The position numbers were made by a program, and so were the translations under genes. From NCBI GenBank assembly GCA_030427205.1, contig JAUHXC010000001.1, positions 930,001 through 994,000 on the forward strand: a DNA stretch of 64,000 nucleotides, read 5' to 3'. Shown here in pieces: positions 44,216 to 52,638 of this stretch. The DNA is from a bacterium. GTDB lineage: Bacteria > Myxococcota_A > Bradymonadia > UBA7976 > UBA1532. Every line of letters begins with the position of its first letter. Positions within the stretch are counted from its first letter, which is position 1. The notes below the pieces were generated by a model that had not been told where the DNA came from, searched no databases, and was given only the letters and a program-made list of their open reading frames with translations.

Positions 44216-45160
44216 TCAGTCGTGCAGCAGCCGGTCGAGCTCCGCCGGCCACGGGGCTTCGAAGCACCGCGGGCCGCCGTAGTCCAGCTCGAGCCGCCAG
44301 GCGTGCAGGGCATGCCGCCGATGGCCCAGGCGCGCGAGCTCGGCCTCCGTCAGCGGGCGGTCGAGGTGGGCCAGAAAGAGCGCTTCGTCGGGCCCGTAGA
44401 GCTTGTCGCCGACGATGGCGTGGCCGGCGAGCGCCAGGTGCACCCGGATCTGGTGCTGGCGGCCGGTTGTGGGGCGGGCCTCGACCAGCGCTCGCAGGCG
44501 GTCCCGGTGCCGGCCCAGGCGCAGGGTGACGCACTCGGTGGTCGCCGGCTTGTCCCCGCGCCCCATCTTCAGCCGCACCGCGCTGTCTTCAGCGAAGCCG
44601 AGGGGTTGATCGACGGTGAATCGCGGCGGCGGGTGCCCCTCGACGACGGCGCGGTAGGTCTTGCGCACCCGCTCTTCGGCGAACGCGGCCTTGAGTCGGC
44701 GGTCGGCGAGCCGGTGCCGACTGCAGATCAAGACCCCCGACGTCTCGACGTCGAGCCGATGGGCCGGCTCGGGGATCGCCGCGTCGCTCTCGGTGACGCT
44801 CGCGGCGAGGAAGTGGGTCACCGTCGCCTTGAAGCGGGTCGCGGTGGGGTGCACCGCCAGCCCGGCCGGCTTGTCGAGCACCAGCAGGTCGCGATCGCGG
44901 TGCAGCTCGGCGGGCACGGGCGGGCTCGCGTCGGCGTCGGGCACCGGTCGCCGAGCCCAGAGGCGCTGCCCGGCGCGCACCGGCTGGCTCTTCTTGAGCG
45001 GGCGACCGGGGTCGTCGAGGTCGACCACATCGAGGCGGGCGGCGCGGGTGCGCGACAGCCGCGGGATGCGCAGCGAGAGAAAACGATCGAGGCGCAGCCC
45101 GTCGCTGCCGGGGTCGACGACCAGCGACCAGCCGGCCTCGGTGGGCGGGGGACGGTGCAT
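44216..45160 (-). CDS. RluA-family pseudouridine synthase
   Basis: 314 aa. A short N-terminal S4-like region precedes the catalytic domain; HRLDVETSG carries the catalytic Asp of the family. RluA/RluC/RluD enzymes convert specific uridines in rRNA or tRNA to pseudouridine. The position cannot be assigned from sequence. It lies between DUF1697 and the lipoprotein pair on the same strand, with a 28-bp gap to the latter. Start ATG 45160. Confidence 0.92.
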   Translation of the reverse strand: MHRPPPTEAGWSLVVDPGSDGLRLDRFLSLRIPRLSRTRAARLDVVDLDDPGRPLKKSQPVRAGQRLWARRPVPDADASPPVPAELHRDRDLLVLDKPAGLAVHPTATRFKATVTHFLAASVTESDAAIPEPAHRLDVETSGVLICSRHRLADRRLKAAFAEERVRKTYRAVVEGHPPPRFTVDQPLGFAEDSAVRLKMGRGDKPATTECVTLRLGRHRDRLRALVEARPTTGRQHQIRVHLALAGHAIVGDKLYGPDEALFLAHLDRPLTEAELARLGHRRHALHAWRLELDYGGPRCFEAPWPAELDRLLHD

Positions 45161-45188
45161 GGGGCGACACGCTCGCGCCGACGGGGGT

Positions 45189-46046
45189 CTACTTGAACTT
45201 GACCTTGCTCAGCCCGGTGGCCTGCCCCGGCGGCTGGTTGAAGGTCGCGGTCACCCGCCGACCGCTGACCTTGGAGACGGTGATCGTGCCCGCCGGGCTG
45301 CCGCCCTTGTAGACGGTGGCCCTCTGGCCGACCCGCACGTCGCTGCCGCCGGGCACCACGATGGTCAGCACCACCGCCTGATCGTCCTTGGTGGGGATGA
45401 TGCGCACCACCTTGCCGGTGACCGCCAGCGCGACCGGCGCCGGCGGCGGATCGGCCGGTTTCTCCACCGGCGGCGGCTTCTTCACCGGGCGCTTGACCGG
45501 CGTCCGCCGGGTGCGCTTGCGCCGGGTGCGCTTGGGCGGCGGCTCGGGCTCGGCCTCGACCACCTGCGTCGGCGGGGGCGGCGGCGGCGGAGGCGGCGCG
45601 GCATAAGCCACCCGCACGCCGACGGTGTAGACCGAGCCGCCCTTCTGGCTGAACATCCGGACGTAGTACTTGTCGGGCGCCTCTTCGACTTCCTTGGCGA
45701 AGACGTAGTTGGTCTGGCCCGGCGTGACGAGCTGCCGGTCGAGCCGGTTGCCGAAGGCGTCGGTCAACTCGACGAAGGCCTTCTCGGTCTGCTCGGGCGT
45801 ATCGACGCTGACCTCGATGCGCATGCGGCCCGGGTCGAGCACGTCGACGTACTTCCAGTCGGTGTGGTCGCCGCCCGGCGCGTCGATGCGATCGGTCACC
45901 GTGCGGTCGACGAAGACCGCCATCGCCTGATCGCGGGCGGCGTCGCCGCCCGAGTTGCTGTCGAGCCGGGTATCGTTGGCGCTGCACGCGGCGAGGGCGG
46001 CGAGCAGAGCCAGCGGCGCGGAGCGCCGGATCATGGTGCCGTTCAT
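45189..46046 (-). CDS. Lipoprotein, paralog of the 46043 product
   Basis: 285 aa. Lipobox LAAC (Cys about 21), then a domain with DHTDWKYVDVL, DAFGNRLD and YVRMFSQKGGSVYTV, a Pro-rich and Lys/Arg-rich linker (about 145-205, a run of Pro then basic clusters), and a C-terminal beta domain (about 205-285) that begins VTGKVVRIIPTKDDQ. The 46043 product has matching segments in the same order, so the pair arose by duplication. ATG 46046 overlaps the stop of the paralog (ATGA). A later ATG at about residue 5 is also possible. Function unknown. Confidence 0.8.
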   Translation of the reverse strand: MNGTMIRRSAPLALLAALAACSANDTRLDSNSGGDAARDQAMAVFVDRTVTDRIDAPGGDHTDWKYVDVLDPGRMRIEVSVDTPEQTEKAFVELTDAFGNRLDRQLVTPGQTNYVFAKEVEEAPDKYYVRMFSQKGGSVYTVGVRVAYAAPPPPPPPPPTQVVEAEPEPPPKRTRRKRTRRTPVKRPVKKPPPVEKPADPPPAPVALAVTGKVVRIIPTKDDQAVVLTIVVPGGSDVRVGQRATVYKGGSPAGTITVSKVSGRRVTATFNQPPGQATGLSKVKFK

Positions 46047-46879
46047 CGGGTCCTCACCCTCACCCGTCGATGGTGGGCGATGCTCTTCTTCTGCAGCGGG
46101 GTCGAGGCGGTCGAGACCCGGGCCTCGGCGCTCTCGATGACGAAGTCGCTGCCGTCGAGGCGCTTGCCGTCGTCGTCGAGCACATAGCCCGAGTCCCCCT
46201 TGTTGACCCCGTGCTCCGTGCCCCGGTTGAGGGTCAGCTCGGTGCCCCGCCGACCGGGCAGGATGCGCACGATGCGGGCCGAGACCGTCGGGCCGCTCGG
46301 CGACGCCTGGACCGGCTTGCGGGCGCGGCTGCGCCGGGCGCGGCGGGTGCGGCGCGGCTCGGGCCGGGCGTCGTCGCCGGCGAGCGGGTCGCCGAGCAGG
46401 TCGCCGCCCACCGCCGTCGGGCGGAAGTCGTCGGTCGGCGAGTGGTCGAACTGCTGAAAGACCGCCTCGATGGTGTAGACGCTCTCGCCCTTCTCGGTGA
46501 AGAGCCGCACGAAGTGCGTGCCCGGCTCGACCCGCAGCTCGAGCACGTCCTTCTCGAGCTCGGACGAGTGCCGCCGGGTATCGAGCAGGGCGCCGAACCG
46601 GTCGCGCACGTCGATGATCGAGCGGATGTCCTTGTTGTCCCAGTACACCGTCAGGGTCAAAATGCCCTTCTCGCGGATCTTGAAATACTTCCAGTCGGTG
46701 GCGTCACCGGCCTCGACGCTGACGAAGTCGTCGGTCAGCTTGTCGAGGAAGAGTTCGGTGGCGCCGGTCTTCTCGGCGTCGGGGCCCGAGGCGCCGTCCG
46801 GCTTGACCTCTTCGACGCCGCACCCGCCGATCAGACCCACGAGACCCAGGGCGACGACGAGCGGGGGAAGGCTTCTCAT
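46043..46879 (-). CDS. Lipoprotein, paralog of the 45189 product
   Basis: 278 aa. Lipobox IGGC (Cys about 20), then DATDWKYFKI, DRFGALLD and FVRLFTEKGESVYTI (matching the neighbour), a basic linker with many Arg, and a C-terminal domain starting VSARIVRILPGRRG. It shares the arrangement of the downstream paralog but the linkers differ. The pair is one operon, divergent from the eCIS operon. The C-terminal domain resembles a short beta barrel. Start ATG 46879. Confidence 0.8.
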   Translation of the reverse strand: MRSLPPLVVALGLVGLIGGCGVEEVKPDGASGPDAEKTGATELFLDKLTDDFVSVEAGDATDWKYFKIREKGILTLTVYWDNKDIRSIIDVRDRFGALLDTRRHSSELEKDVLELRVEPGTHFVRLFTEKGESVYTIEAVFQQFDHSPTDDFRPTAVGGDLLGDPLAGDDARPEPRRTRRARRSRARKPVQASPSGPTVSARIVRILPGRRGTELTLNRGTEHGVNKGDSGYVLDDDGKRLDGSDFVIESAEARVSTASTPLQKKSIAHHRRVRVRTR

Positions 46880-46915
46880 GACTTGGCGACCTGCTCGGGA
46901 TGGGCGACAGGTCAT

Positions 46916-46945
46916 GGACTAGCACCGGCCCGAAACGGGTGTCAA
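46916..46945 (-). promoter_or_regulatory. Candidate promoter for the paired lipoproteins
   Basis: A perfect TTGACA (minus strand, 46945-46940) is followed after 18 bp by TAGTCC (46921-46916), or after 17 bp by CTAGTC. The -10 is weak. Distance to ATG 46879 is about 37 bp. Confidence 0.35.
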
Positions 46946-47093
46946 GCCGACCCCCCCGCCCCTCGCAGCCCGATCGGGACCCGCGAGGATGGCGGATCGA
47001 CGGCCGCGCTTGGACCGCCGATGGAATACCGGTTCCCGGAGCGGGGCTGTCTCGTGCATTTCATGTGATTCGAACGGTTGCCTGAAGGTTGGC

Positions 47094-47109
47094 TGGCTGG
47101 CATTCTGCG
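47094..47109 (+). promoter_or_regulatory. Candidate sigma-54 promoter for the eCIS operon
   Basis: TGGCTGG-CATT-CTGCG has GG and GC spaced by 10 nt, as in the -24/-12 pattern TGGCACG-N4-TTGC. It lies about 30 bp before the start of the first eCIS gene. Several consensus bases are missing. Confidence 0.3.
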
Positions 47110-47140
47110 GGTGGTCGATAATCGAAGAGGGGCAGCGCCG

Positions 47141-47734
47141 GTGCAGCATCGCATCATCCGCCAGACGTCAGAGTCCATCGCGACTCTGCTGGAGGACGGT
47201 GCACGCGATATCCTGGGTCGATCGATTCTGGTCGTGACCGGGCCGCCGCTGCGGGAGAAGTTCACCCGCACCCCCGCGCTGGGCGTCTACCTGTATCGTA
47301 CGTGGGTCCGTCCCCGTCGGCGGGAAGACCTGCCGGTGCTCGTGACCCGGATCGAGGCCGACGGCACCATCGAGGATTTCTACCAGGATCCGCCCCTGCG
47401 GCTGAGCCTGGACTATCTGGTGACCGCCTGGGCCGACGAAGACGCCGAGCAGCAGGAGCTGCTCGGGGTCGCGATGCGGGTGCTCTTGCAAACCCCGGTG
47501 CTCGAGGGTGAACTGCTCGACGGCGACGCCTTCGATCCGGAGGAGCGCATCCCGCTCCGGCCGGTCGAAGACCTGTCGGCGGAGTTCCTCATGTCGATGT
47601 GGCGGGGCTTTGGCGAGCACCTTCGCCCCGCGATCGGGTATACCTGTCGACTGAAGCTGGAGTCGCCGCGGCGTTCGGATGATCTGCGCCGCACGGAACA
47701 GAAGGAGATCCGGGTCGTACCGGCACGAGCTTGA
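47141..47734 (+). CDS. eCIS cap/terminator protein (DUF4255, Pvc16 type)
   Basis: 197 aa. The N-terminal helix (IIRQTSESIATLLEDGARDIL) and the beta-rich body with LGVYLYRT and LSLDYLVTAWADED are typical of the DUF4255/Pvc16_N family, which caps the end of the tube and sheath in contractile injection systems. GTG 47141 is preferred: AGAGGGGC lies 7-8 nt upstream; the longer TTG start at 47078 lacks a ribosome site. It is the first gene of the operon here, whereas in Photorhabdus PVC it lies at the end. It is followed by sheath 1 after 49 bp, including a small CGTGC...GCACG repeat. Confidence 0.88.
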   Translation: MQHRIIRQTSESIATLLEDGARDILGRSILVVTGPPLREKFTRTPALGVYLYRTWVRPRRREDLPVLVTRIEADGTIEDFYQDPPLRLSLDYLVTAWADEDAEQQELLGVAMRVLLQTPVLEGELLDGDAFDPEERIPLRPVEDLSAEFLMSMWRGFGEHLRPAIGYTCRLKLESPRRSDDLRRTEQKEIRVVPARA

Positions 47735-47783
47735 CGACCCGACCGAAGGGGACGTGCGAGGCAGCACGCCGAGGAGGAACTGA

Positions 47784-48938
47784 ATGGCGCCCGAGTATTT
47801 GTCGCCTGGGGTCTATGTGGAAGAAGTCTCGGGGGGCAACAAGCCCATCGAGGCGGTCAGCACCAGCACCGTCGGTTTCATCGGCGGCACGAAGAAGGGA
47901 CCGGTCAACGAGGTGGTGTTCTGTCCGAACTGGACGACGTTCACCAAGAACTTCGGTGACTTCGCCGACGGCGGGCATCTGGCCCACGCGGTCTACGGCT
48001 TCTTCAACAACGGCGGCGCGCGCTGCTTCATCCTCAACGTGGGCGTGCCCGAAGAGGGCGAGGCCGAGGACAAGCTGCCGGCGCGCTACATCGGCAAGGA
48101 CGAGGGCCCCGGCGCTCGCTCCGGGCTGCACGCCTTCGAAGAGGTGCCCGAGATCAAGATCGTCTGCGCCCCCGGCCAGACCGATCCGGCCATCCAGGAC
48201 GCGGTGCTGACCCACTGCGAGAAGATGCGCTACCGGATGGCCATCCTCGACGCTCCGGAGACCATCGCCAAGGGCGGGGTCGACAAGCTGCCCAAGCCGC
48301 GCGACAGCAAGTACGGCGCGTACTACTTCCCGTGGATCGAGGTCTACGACCCCAACGAGGGCAACATCTACATCCCGCCCTCGGGCCACGTCGCCGGCAT
48401 CTACGCCCGCACCGACGCCGAGCGTGGGGTGCACAAGGCGCCGGCCAACGAGATCGTGCGCGGCGCGCTCGGCCTCAAGTACAACATCACCAAGGGCGAG
48501 CAGGACCTGCTCAACCCCAAGGGCATCAACTGCATCCGCAGCTTCCCCAACCGGGGCATCCGGGTGTGGGGTGCGCGCACCATCTCGAGCGACCCCGAGT
48601 GGCGCTACCTGAACGTGCGCCGGCTGTTCAACATGGTCGAGGAGTCGATCGAGGGCGGCACCCAGTGGGTGGTCTTCGAGCCGAACGACCAGACCCTGTG
48701 GAAGCGGGTGCAGCGCAACATCACCGCCTTCCTGCTGCGCGTGTGGCGGGACGGGGCCCTCTTCGGGGCGACCCCCGAGCAGGCGTTCTACGTGAAGTGC
48801 GACGAGGAGACCAACCCGCCCGAGGTCATCGACGCGGGGCAGCTCATCGTCGAGATCGGCATGTGCCCGGTCAAGCCGGCCGAGTTCGTCATCTTCCGGA
48901 TCGGCCAGATGCCGACCGGCGGTGACGTCTCCGAGTAA
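47784..48938 (+). CDS. Contractile sheath protein 1
   Basis: 384 aa. N-terminal SPGVYVEEVSGG is typical of phage/eCIS tail sheaths, and C-terminal VHKAPANEIVRG, GINCIRSFPNRGIRVWGART and SSDPEWRYLNVRR are hallmarks. The sheath contracts and drives the inner tube through a target membrane. It is shorter than sheath 2 by about 200 residues, lacking the inserted domain. GAGGAACTGA precedes ATG 47784. TAA at 48936-48938. Confidence 0.96.
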   Translation: MAPEYLSPGVYVEEVSGGNKPIEAVSTSTVGFIGGTKKGPVNEVVFCPNWTTFTKNFGDFADGGHLAHAVYGFFNNGGARCFILNVGVPEEGEAEDKLPARYIGKDEGPGARSGLHAFEEVPEIKIVCAPGQTDPAIQDAVLTHCEKMRYRMAILDAPETIAKGGVDKLPKPRDSKYGAYYFPWIEVYDPNEGNIYIPPSGHVAGIYARTDAERGVHKAPANEIVRGALGLKYNITKGEQDLLNPKGINCIRSFPNRGIRVWGARTISSDPEWRYLNVRRLFNMVEESIEGGTQWVVFEPNDQTLWKRVQRNITAFLLRVWRDGALFGATPEQAFYVKCDEETNPPEVIDAGQLIVEIGMCPVKPAEFVIFRIGQMPTGGDVSE

Positions 48939-48970
48939 CCCACAACCGCGCCTGACGGGCGCATGGCCAC

Positions 48971-48991
48971 GGCGCGATGAACGATCGCGCC
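48971..48991 (+). promoter_or_regulatory. Hairpin between sheath 1 and tube 1
   Basis: GGCGCGAT-GAACG-ATCGCGCC forms a perfect 8-bp stem. A smaller GCGCC...GGCGC stem lies just before (48948-48962). Either could act as an RNA-processing or stability element. Confidence 0.5.
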
Positions 48992-49012
48992 GGGCAGGCG
49001 AGGAGAAGAGAA

Positions 49013-49462
49013 ATGGCGGGAGATAATCGCCGACAGCACGACCATATCGGCCAGTTCAACTTCAAGGTCGAGATCAACGGCATCACCCAGGCTGCGTTCC
49101 GCAACGTCGAGGGTCTGGACTCGGAGACCGAGGTCATCGAGTACCAGGACGGCGACGACATGATCCTGCGCAAGCGCCCCGGGCGGACGAAGTACAGCAA
49201 CATCGTCTGCAAGCGCGGCTACGTGTCGACCACGGACCTGTGGGACTGGCGCAAGGAGGTCATGGACGGGAAGGTCAACCGTCAGGACGGTTCGATCATC
49301 CTGTGCAACGACAATAACGAAGAGATCATGCGCTACAACTTCTTCGAGGCGTGGCCCTGCAAGTGGAAGGGCTTCAGCCTGGACGGCAAGGGCACCGACG
49401 TCGCGGTCGAAGAGGTCGAGTTCGTCGTCGAGCGCTGGGAGCGGGTCCAGGCGGGCGGCTGA
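49013..49462 (+). CDS. Tail tube protein 1 (gp19-like)
   Basis: 149 aa, the usual length. GQFNFKVEINGITQAAFRNVEGLDSETEV at the start, FEAWPCKWKGFSLDGKG near 115-130 and the C-terminal EVEFVVERWERV fit the PF06841 tube family, which stacks as rings inside the sheath. GGAGAAGAGAA precedes ATG 49013. It lies between hairpins, so its mRNA may be stabilised for high expression. Confidence 0.95.
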   Translation: MAGDNRRQHDHIGQFNFKVEINGITQAAFRNVEGLDSETEVIEYQDGDDMILRKRPGRTKYSNIVCKRGYVSTTDLWDWRKEVMDGKVNRQDGSIILCNDNNEEIMRYNFFEAWPCKWKGFSLDGKGTDVAVEEVEFVVERWERVQAGG

Positions 49463-49508
49463 TCCGCCTTCGGGGGCGTCCGTCCCGGGCGACCCCGCCG
49501 AGCCCAAC

Positions 49509-49540
49509 GACGCCCGGGCCGCTGTGCGGTTCCGGGCGTC
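49509..49540 (+). promoter_or_regulatory. Strong nested hairpin after tube 1
   Basis: GACGCCCGG (49509-49517) pairs with CCGGGCGTC (49532-49540), enclosing a second stem CCGC-TGT-GCGG (49519-49529). No T-run follows, so it looks like an attenuator, processing site or 3'-end stabiliser within the operon. Confidence 0.6.
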
Positions 49541-49617
49541 CCCGTGTTGATCGCCGGTGTACCGGGGGTGGTCCGCTTGCGGCAGACCGTGCCCGCACCG
49601 CGCAGGAGTGAGCGCAA

Positions 49618-49989
49618 GTGGCATTCCAGACCGAGTTTCCGTTCGTGCTGCCCAAGGGGTTCGTCGACCGGGACGGCAACCTGCACCGTGAAGGCGTCAT
49701 GCGGCTGGCGACGGCCAAGGACGAGATCGCGCCGCTGCAGGACTACCGGGTTCAGCAGAACCGGGCCTATCTGGTGATCATCCTGCTGTCGCGGGTCATC
49801 ATCAAGCTGGGTTCGCTCAACAGCATCAACCCGGCCGTGATCGAGGGCATGTTCTCGTCCGATCTGGCGTATCTGCAGGAGTTCTACCGCCGGATCAACG
49901 AAGAGGGCTCGGCGAAGTTCAAGACCGCCTGTCCCGCATGCGGGCACCGGTACGAGCTCGACCTGGGGGTGGAGTTGGGGGAATCGTGA
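49618..49989 (+). CDS. Phage-tail-assembly-like protein of the eCIS
   Basis: 123 aa. N-terminal beta segment (FPFVLPKGFVDRDGNLHREG) and a helix-rich middle (VIILLSRVIIKLGSLNSI) resemble phage tail assembly chaperone-like proteins (TAC-type, PF10109-like); CPACGH near the C-terminus gives one Cys pair. Such proteins occur between the tube and DUF6760 genes in eCIS operons. GTG 49618 is the likely start, with weak ribosome sites. The stop overlaps the next GTG (GTGA). Precise role is inferred from position. Confidence 0.7.
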   Translation: MAFQTEFPFVLPKGFVDRDGNLHREGVMRLATAKDEIAPLQDYRVQQNRAYLVIILLSRVIIKLGSLNSINPAVIEGMFSSDLAYLQEFYRRINEEGSAKFKTACPACGHRYELDLGVELGES

Positions 49990-50147
49990 GCTACCCCCTG
50001 GAGCGCATCTTCCAGGAGGTAGCCTACATCGCCTACCACTTCCACTGGCCGCTGGACGATCTGCTTGAGATGGAGCATCGCGAGCGGCAAATCTGGATCA
50101 AGGAGATCTCGAACATCAACAAAGAGATCAACGAGTCGAGGCGGTAG
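49986..50147 (+). CDS. DUF6760 small eCIS protein
   Basis: 53 aa. The short helical protein (YPLERIFQEVAYIAYHFHW... LEMEHRERQIWIKEIS) fits the DUF6760 family found in eCIS operons next to tubes. GTG 49986 overlaps the upstream stop by 4 bp (GTGA), so translation is likely coupled. Length and motif are typical. Role is unknown, perhaps assembly. Confidence 0.85.
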   Translation: MSYPLERIFQEVAYIAYHFHWPLDDLLEMEHRERQIWIKEISNINKEINESRR

Positions 50148-50191
50148 CGCGTGATGCGGCGTGCCCGCTCTTTTGGAGCTTCGGGAGCGAG

Positions 50192-50359
50192 ATGACCACG
50201 GCGGAGACGACGATGGCAGCGCGTACTGCGGCGCTGCGGGCTGCGGCGCTGCGGCGCTGCGGGCTGCGGCGCTGCGGGCCCGGGGTGGCCTCAGGCGCAC
50301 GCCCGGCGCTGCGCGGGGCCGTCGGCGCGCGTCAACTCACCGTCGGCGGAGGCCTCTAG
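50192..50359 (+). CDS. Possible 55-aa Ala/Arg-rich ORF with internal repeats
   Basis: ATG 50192 with GGGAG four bases upstream. The product is low-complexity (AARTAALRAAALRRCG-like) and its stop TAG (50357-50359) shares a base with GTG 50359 of sheath 2. The DNA carries a repeat built on GCGGCGCTGCGGGCT (50228-50279), which may inflate coding signal. It could be a true coupling peptide or a chance ORF. Confidence 0.3.
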   Translation: MTTAETTMAARTAALRAAALRRCGLRRCGPGVASGARPALRGAVGARQLTVGGGL

Positions 50360-52137
50360 TGTCCATCGGACGGCGACGACGAGGCTCGATGCGGCAGGTG
50401 CGGGCGCCAGGGGTCTACTTCGAACCCAACGAGCAGCGCATCGCGCCGCTCGAACTGGGTCAGACGGGGGTCCCGGTATTTCTGGGCATCACCCGTCGCG
50501 GCCCGCTCGACCGGCCGGTGCTCGTCACCAGCGAGGCGCAGTTCGTCGAGGTCTTCGGCGAGCCGCTGCCCGACGGCTATCTCGGCGCGGCCGTGCACGG
50601 CTTCTACGCCAACCATGGCGAGGACTGCTACGTGCTGCGGGTGGCGCGGGTCGAGGGTCCGCCGGGCCAGGCCGCCGGCACCGCGACCTACGCCGTGCTG
50701 GACGGCGGCGGCGAAGAGACGCTGCTGCTCGAAGCGCTCGACCCGGGCACATGGGGCAACCACGTGGTGGTCTCCATCGTGCCCACCACGCCCAATCGCA
50801 CCTTCCTGACCCTCGACGCCGACAAGGGCGCGATCACGATCACCGTCAAGAGCACCCACGGCCTCACCCCGGGGACCCGGGTGCAGATCCACGACAGCCA
50901 GAATACGCAGTGGACCATCGTGCGCAGCGTGCATGGCAAGCGGGTGACGCTGACCGATCCGCTGAGCCACGACTTCTCGTCGTCGGCGCTGACCTATGTG
51001 GTGGCCCACGCCTTCGATCTGGTCGCTCGGGAAGACGATCGCGAGGAGCGTCACTCGGGCTTGTCCCTCAGCGGCGCGAGCCCGCGCTTCGTCGAGCGTA
51101 TCGTCAACGAGAACAGCGCTCTCTTGCGCTGTCGGGCGACCCGCCCCGACACGCCCGTCGAGCAGGCGGGGCCGATGGCATTGCAACGGGTCCGGCTGAC
51201 CGGTGGCACCGACGGTCTCGATGGGCTCGGTCCTCAGGACTTCATCGGCCACGACCGCGGACCCGGCGACCGACGGGGCCTGATGGGTCTGGTCGAGTAC
51301 GAGCAGATCGACGTGGTGGTGATGCCCGACCTCATGAGCGCCTTCCAGCGCAGCGAGTCGTTCTCGCTGCGCGGGGTCGAGGCGGTGCAGGAGGCGGCCA
51401 TCAGCCTGTGCGAGAACTCCCTCAATCGCTTCGCGCTGCTCGACATGCCGCCGGGCTGTGACTACGAAGAGGCCCAGCGCTGGCGGCGCCACTTCGACTC
51501 CGACAAAGCGGCGCTCTACTTCCCCTGGGTGGTCGTACTCGACAAGGGTCGGCGTCGAACCGTGCCGCCGACGGGTCATGTGGCCGGCATCATCGCCCGC
51601 GGTGACCGGGAGGTCGGGGTGCACAAAGCGCCGGCCAACGCGGTGGTCGAGGGCATCGTCGACCTCGACGTGCTGTTGCGCGACGTGCATCTCGGCATCC
51701 TCAACGACATCGGGGTCAACTGCATGCGGCCGTTCGGCCCGCGCGGCCTGCGGCTGTGGGGGGCGCGCACCGTCAGCAGCGACCCCGAGTGGCGCTATGT
51801 CAACGTGCGCCGCACCGTCAGCGCCATCAAGGCGGCGATCAATCGCGGCATGCAGTGGGTGGTCTTCGAGACCAACGACCAGCGGCTCTGGAAGCAGATC
51901 GAGCGCGAGGTCGCCATCTTCCTCGGTCGGCTCTACAGCCAGGGCATGCTGGCCGGCGAGACCGCCGAAGAGGCCTTCGTGGTGCGCTGCGACGCCGAGA
52001 CCAACCCCGGCGACAGCATCGATCGCGGTATGCTGACGACTCTCATCGGGCTGTCGGTGACCCGACCGCTCGAGTTCATCGTTTTCCGGCTCACTCAGCA
52101 TCTCGAGAGTGAGGCGCAGTCGGCCGAGGAGGTCTGA
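50359..52137 (+). CDS. Contractile sheath protein 2 (with inserted domain)
   Basis: 592 aa. APGVYFEP near the start and the C-terminal VHKAPANAVVEG, GVNCMRPFGPRGLRLWGART and SSDPEWRYVNVRR identify the sheath fold. An extra beta-rich segment (about 110-290, with PGTWGNHVVVSIVPTTPN and GLTPGTRVQIHD) is absent from sheath 1 and may project from the sheath surface. GGAGG lies 6 nt before GTG 50359; ATG 50389 (GAGG, 4 nt) is an alternative. Two different sheaths also occur in PVC-type systems, where each occupies part of the tail. Ends one base before tube 2. Confidence 0.95.
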   Translation: MSIGRRRRGSMRQVRAPGVYFEPNEQRIAPLELGQTGVPVFLGITRRGPLDRPVLVTSEAQFVEVFGEPLPDGYLGAAVHGFYANHGEDCYVLRVARVEGPPGQAAGTATYAVLDGGGEETLLLEALDPGTWGNHVVVSIVPTTPNRTFLTLDADKGAITITVKSTHGLTPGTRVQIHDSQNTQWTIVRSVHGKRVTLTDPLSHDFSSSALTYVVAHAFDLVAREDDREERHSGLSLSGASPRFVERIVNENSALLRCRATRPDTPVEQAGPMALQRVRLTGGTDGLDGLGPQDFIGHDRGPGDRRGLMGLVEYEQIDVVVMPDLMSAFQRSESFSLRGVEAVQEAAISLCENSLNRFALLDMPPGCDYEEAQRWRRHFDSDKAALYFPWVVVLDKGRRRTVPPTGHVAGIIARGDREVGVHKAPANAVVEGIVDLDVLLRDVHLGILNDIGVNCMRPFGPRGLRLWGARTVSSDPEWRYVNVRRTVSAIKAAINRGMQWVVFETNDQRLWKQIEREVAIFLGRLYSQGMLAGETAEEAFVVRCDAETNPGDSIDRGMLTTLIGLSVTRPLEFIVFRLTQHLESEAQSAEEV

Positions 52138-52138
52138 T

Positions 52139-52570
52139 ATGGCAGGGTCCGACGATCGCCCGCTCGGCGCATTTCGCTTCTCGGTCGAGATTCAGGGGCT
52201 CGACAAGCCGGTCGGCCGGTTTCAGGGCGTCAGCGGCCTCAGCCACGAGTTCGAGGTGGTCGAACATCAGGAGGGCGGCCTCAACGACCTCAAGCACAAG
52301 CTGCCGGGGCAGGGGTCGTACCCCAACCTGGTGCTCAAGTCCGGCTATCTGACGCACCCGATGCTCGAGGAGTGGCACCGCGACTTCCTCAAGAAGCGTG
52401 GGCCGCGATGCACCGTCACCGTCAAGCTGCTCGACCTCGCCGGCAGCCCGGTGCGCTCGTGGAGCTACGCCCGCTGCTGGCCGGTCAAGTGGGAGGGGCC
52501 ATCCCTCGACAGCAGCCAGTCGCAGATCTCGGTGCAGACGGTCGAGCTGGCCCACGACGGCCCGGTCTGA
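52139..52570 (+). CDS. Tail tube protein 2
   Basis: 143 aa. LGAFRFSVEIQGLDKPVGRFQGVSGLSHE at the start and ARCWPVKWEGPSLDSSQ near the end match the tube family but differ clearly from tube 1. In PVC systems a second tube protein starts the tube at the baseplate. GGAGG lies 7 nt before ATG 52139; it abuts sheath 2. Confidence 0.93.
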   Translation: MAGSDDRPLGAFRFSVEIQGLDKPVGRFQGVSGLSHEFEVVEHQEGGLNDLKHKLPGQGSYPNLVLKSGYLTHPMLEEWHRDFLKKRGPRCTVTVKLLDLAGSPVRSWSYARCWPVKWEGPSLDSSQSQISVQTVELAHDGPV

Positions 52571-52638
52571 GCGATGGCGAAGCGGGCATCATCATCGGCC
52601 GCTGAGACCCGACCGGACGCGCGGCAGGAGGATTGAGC

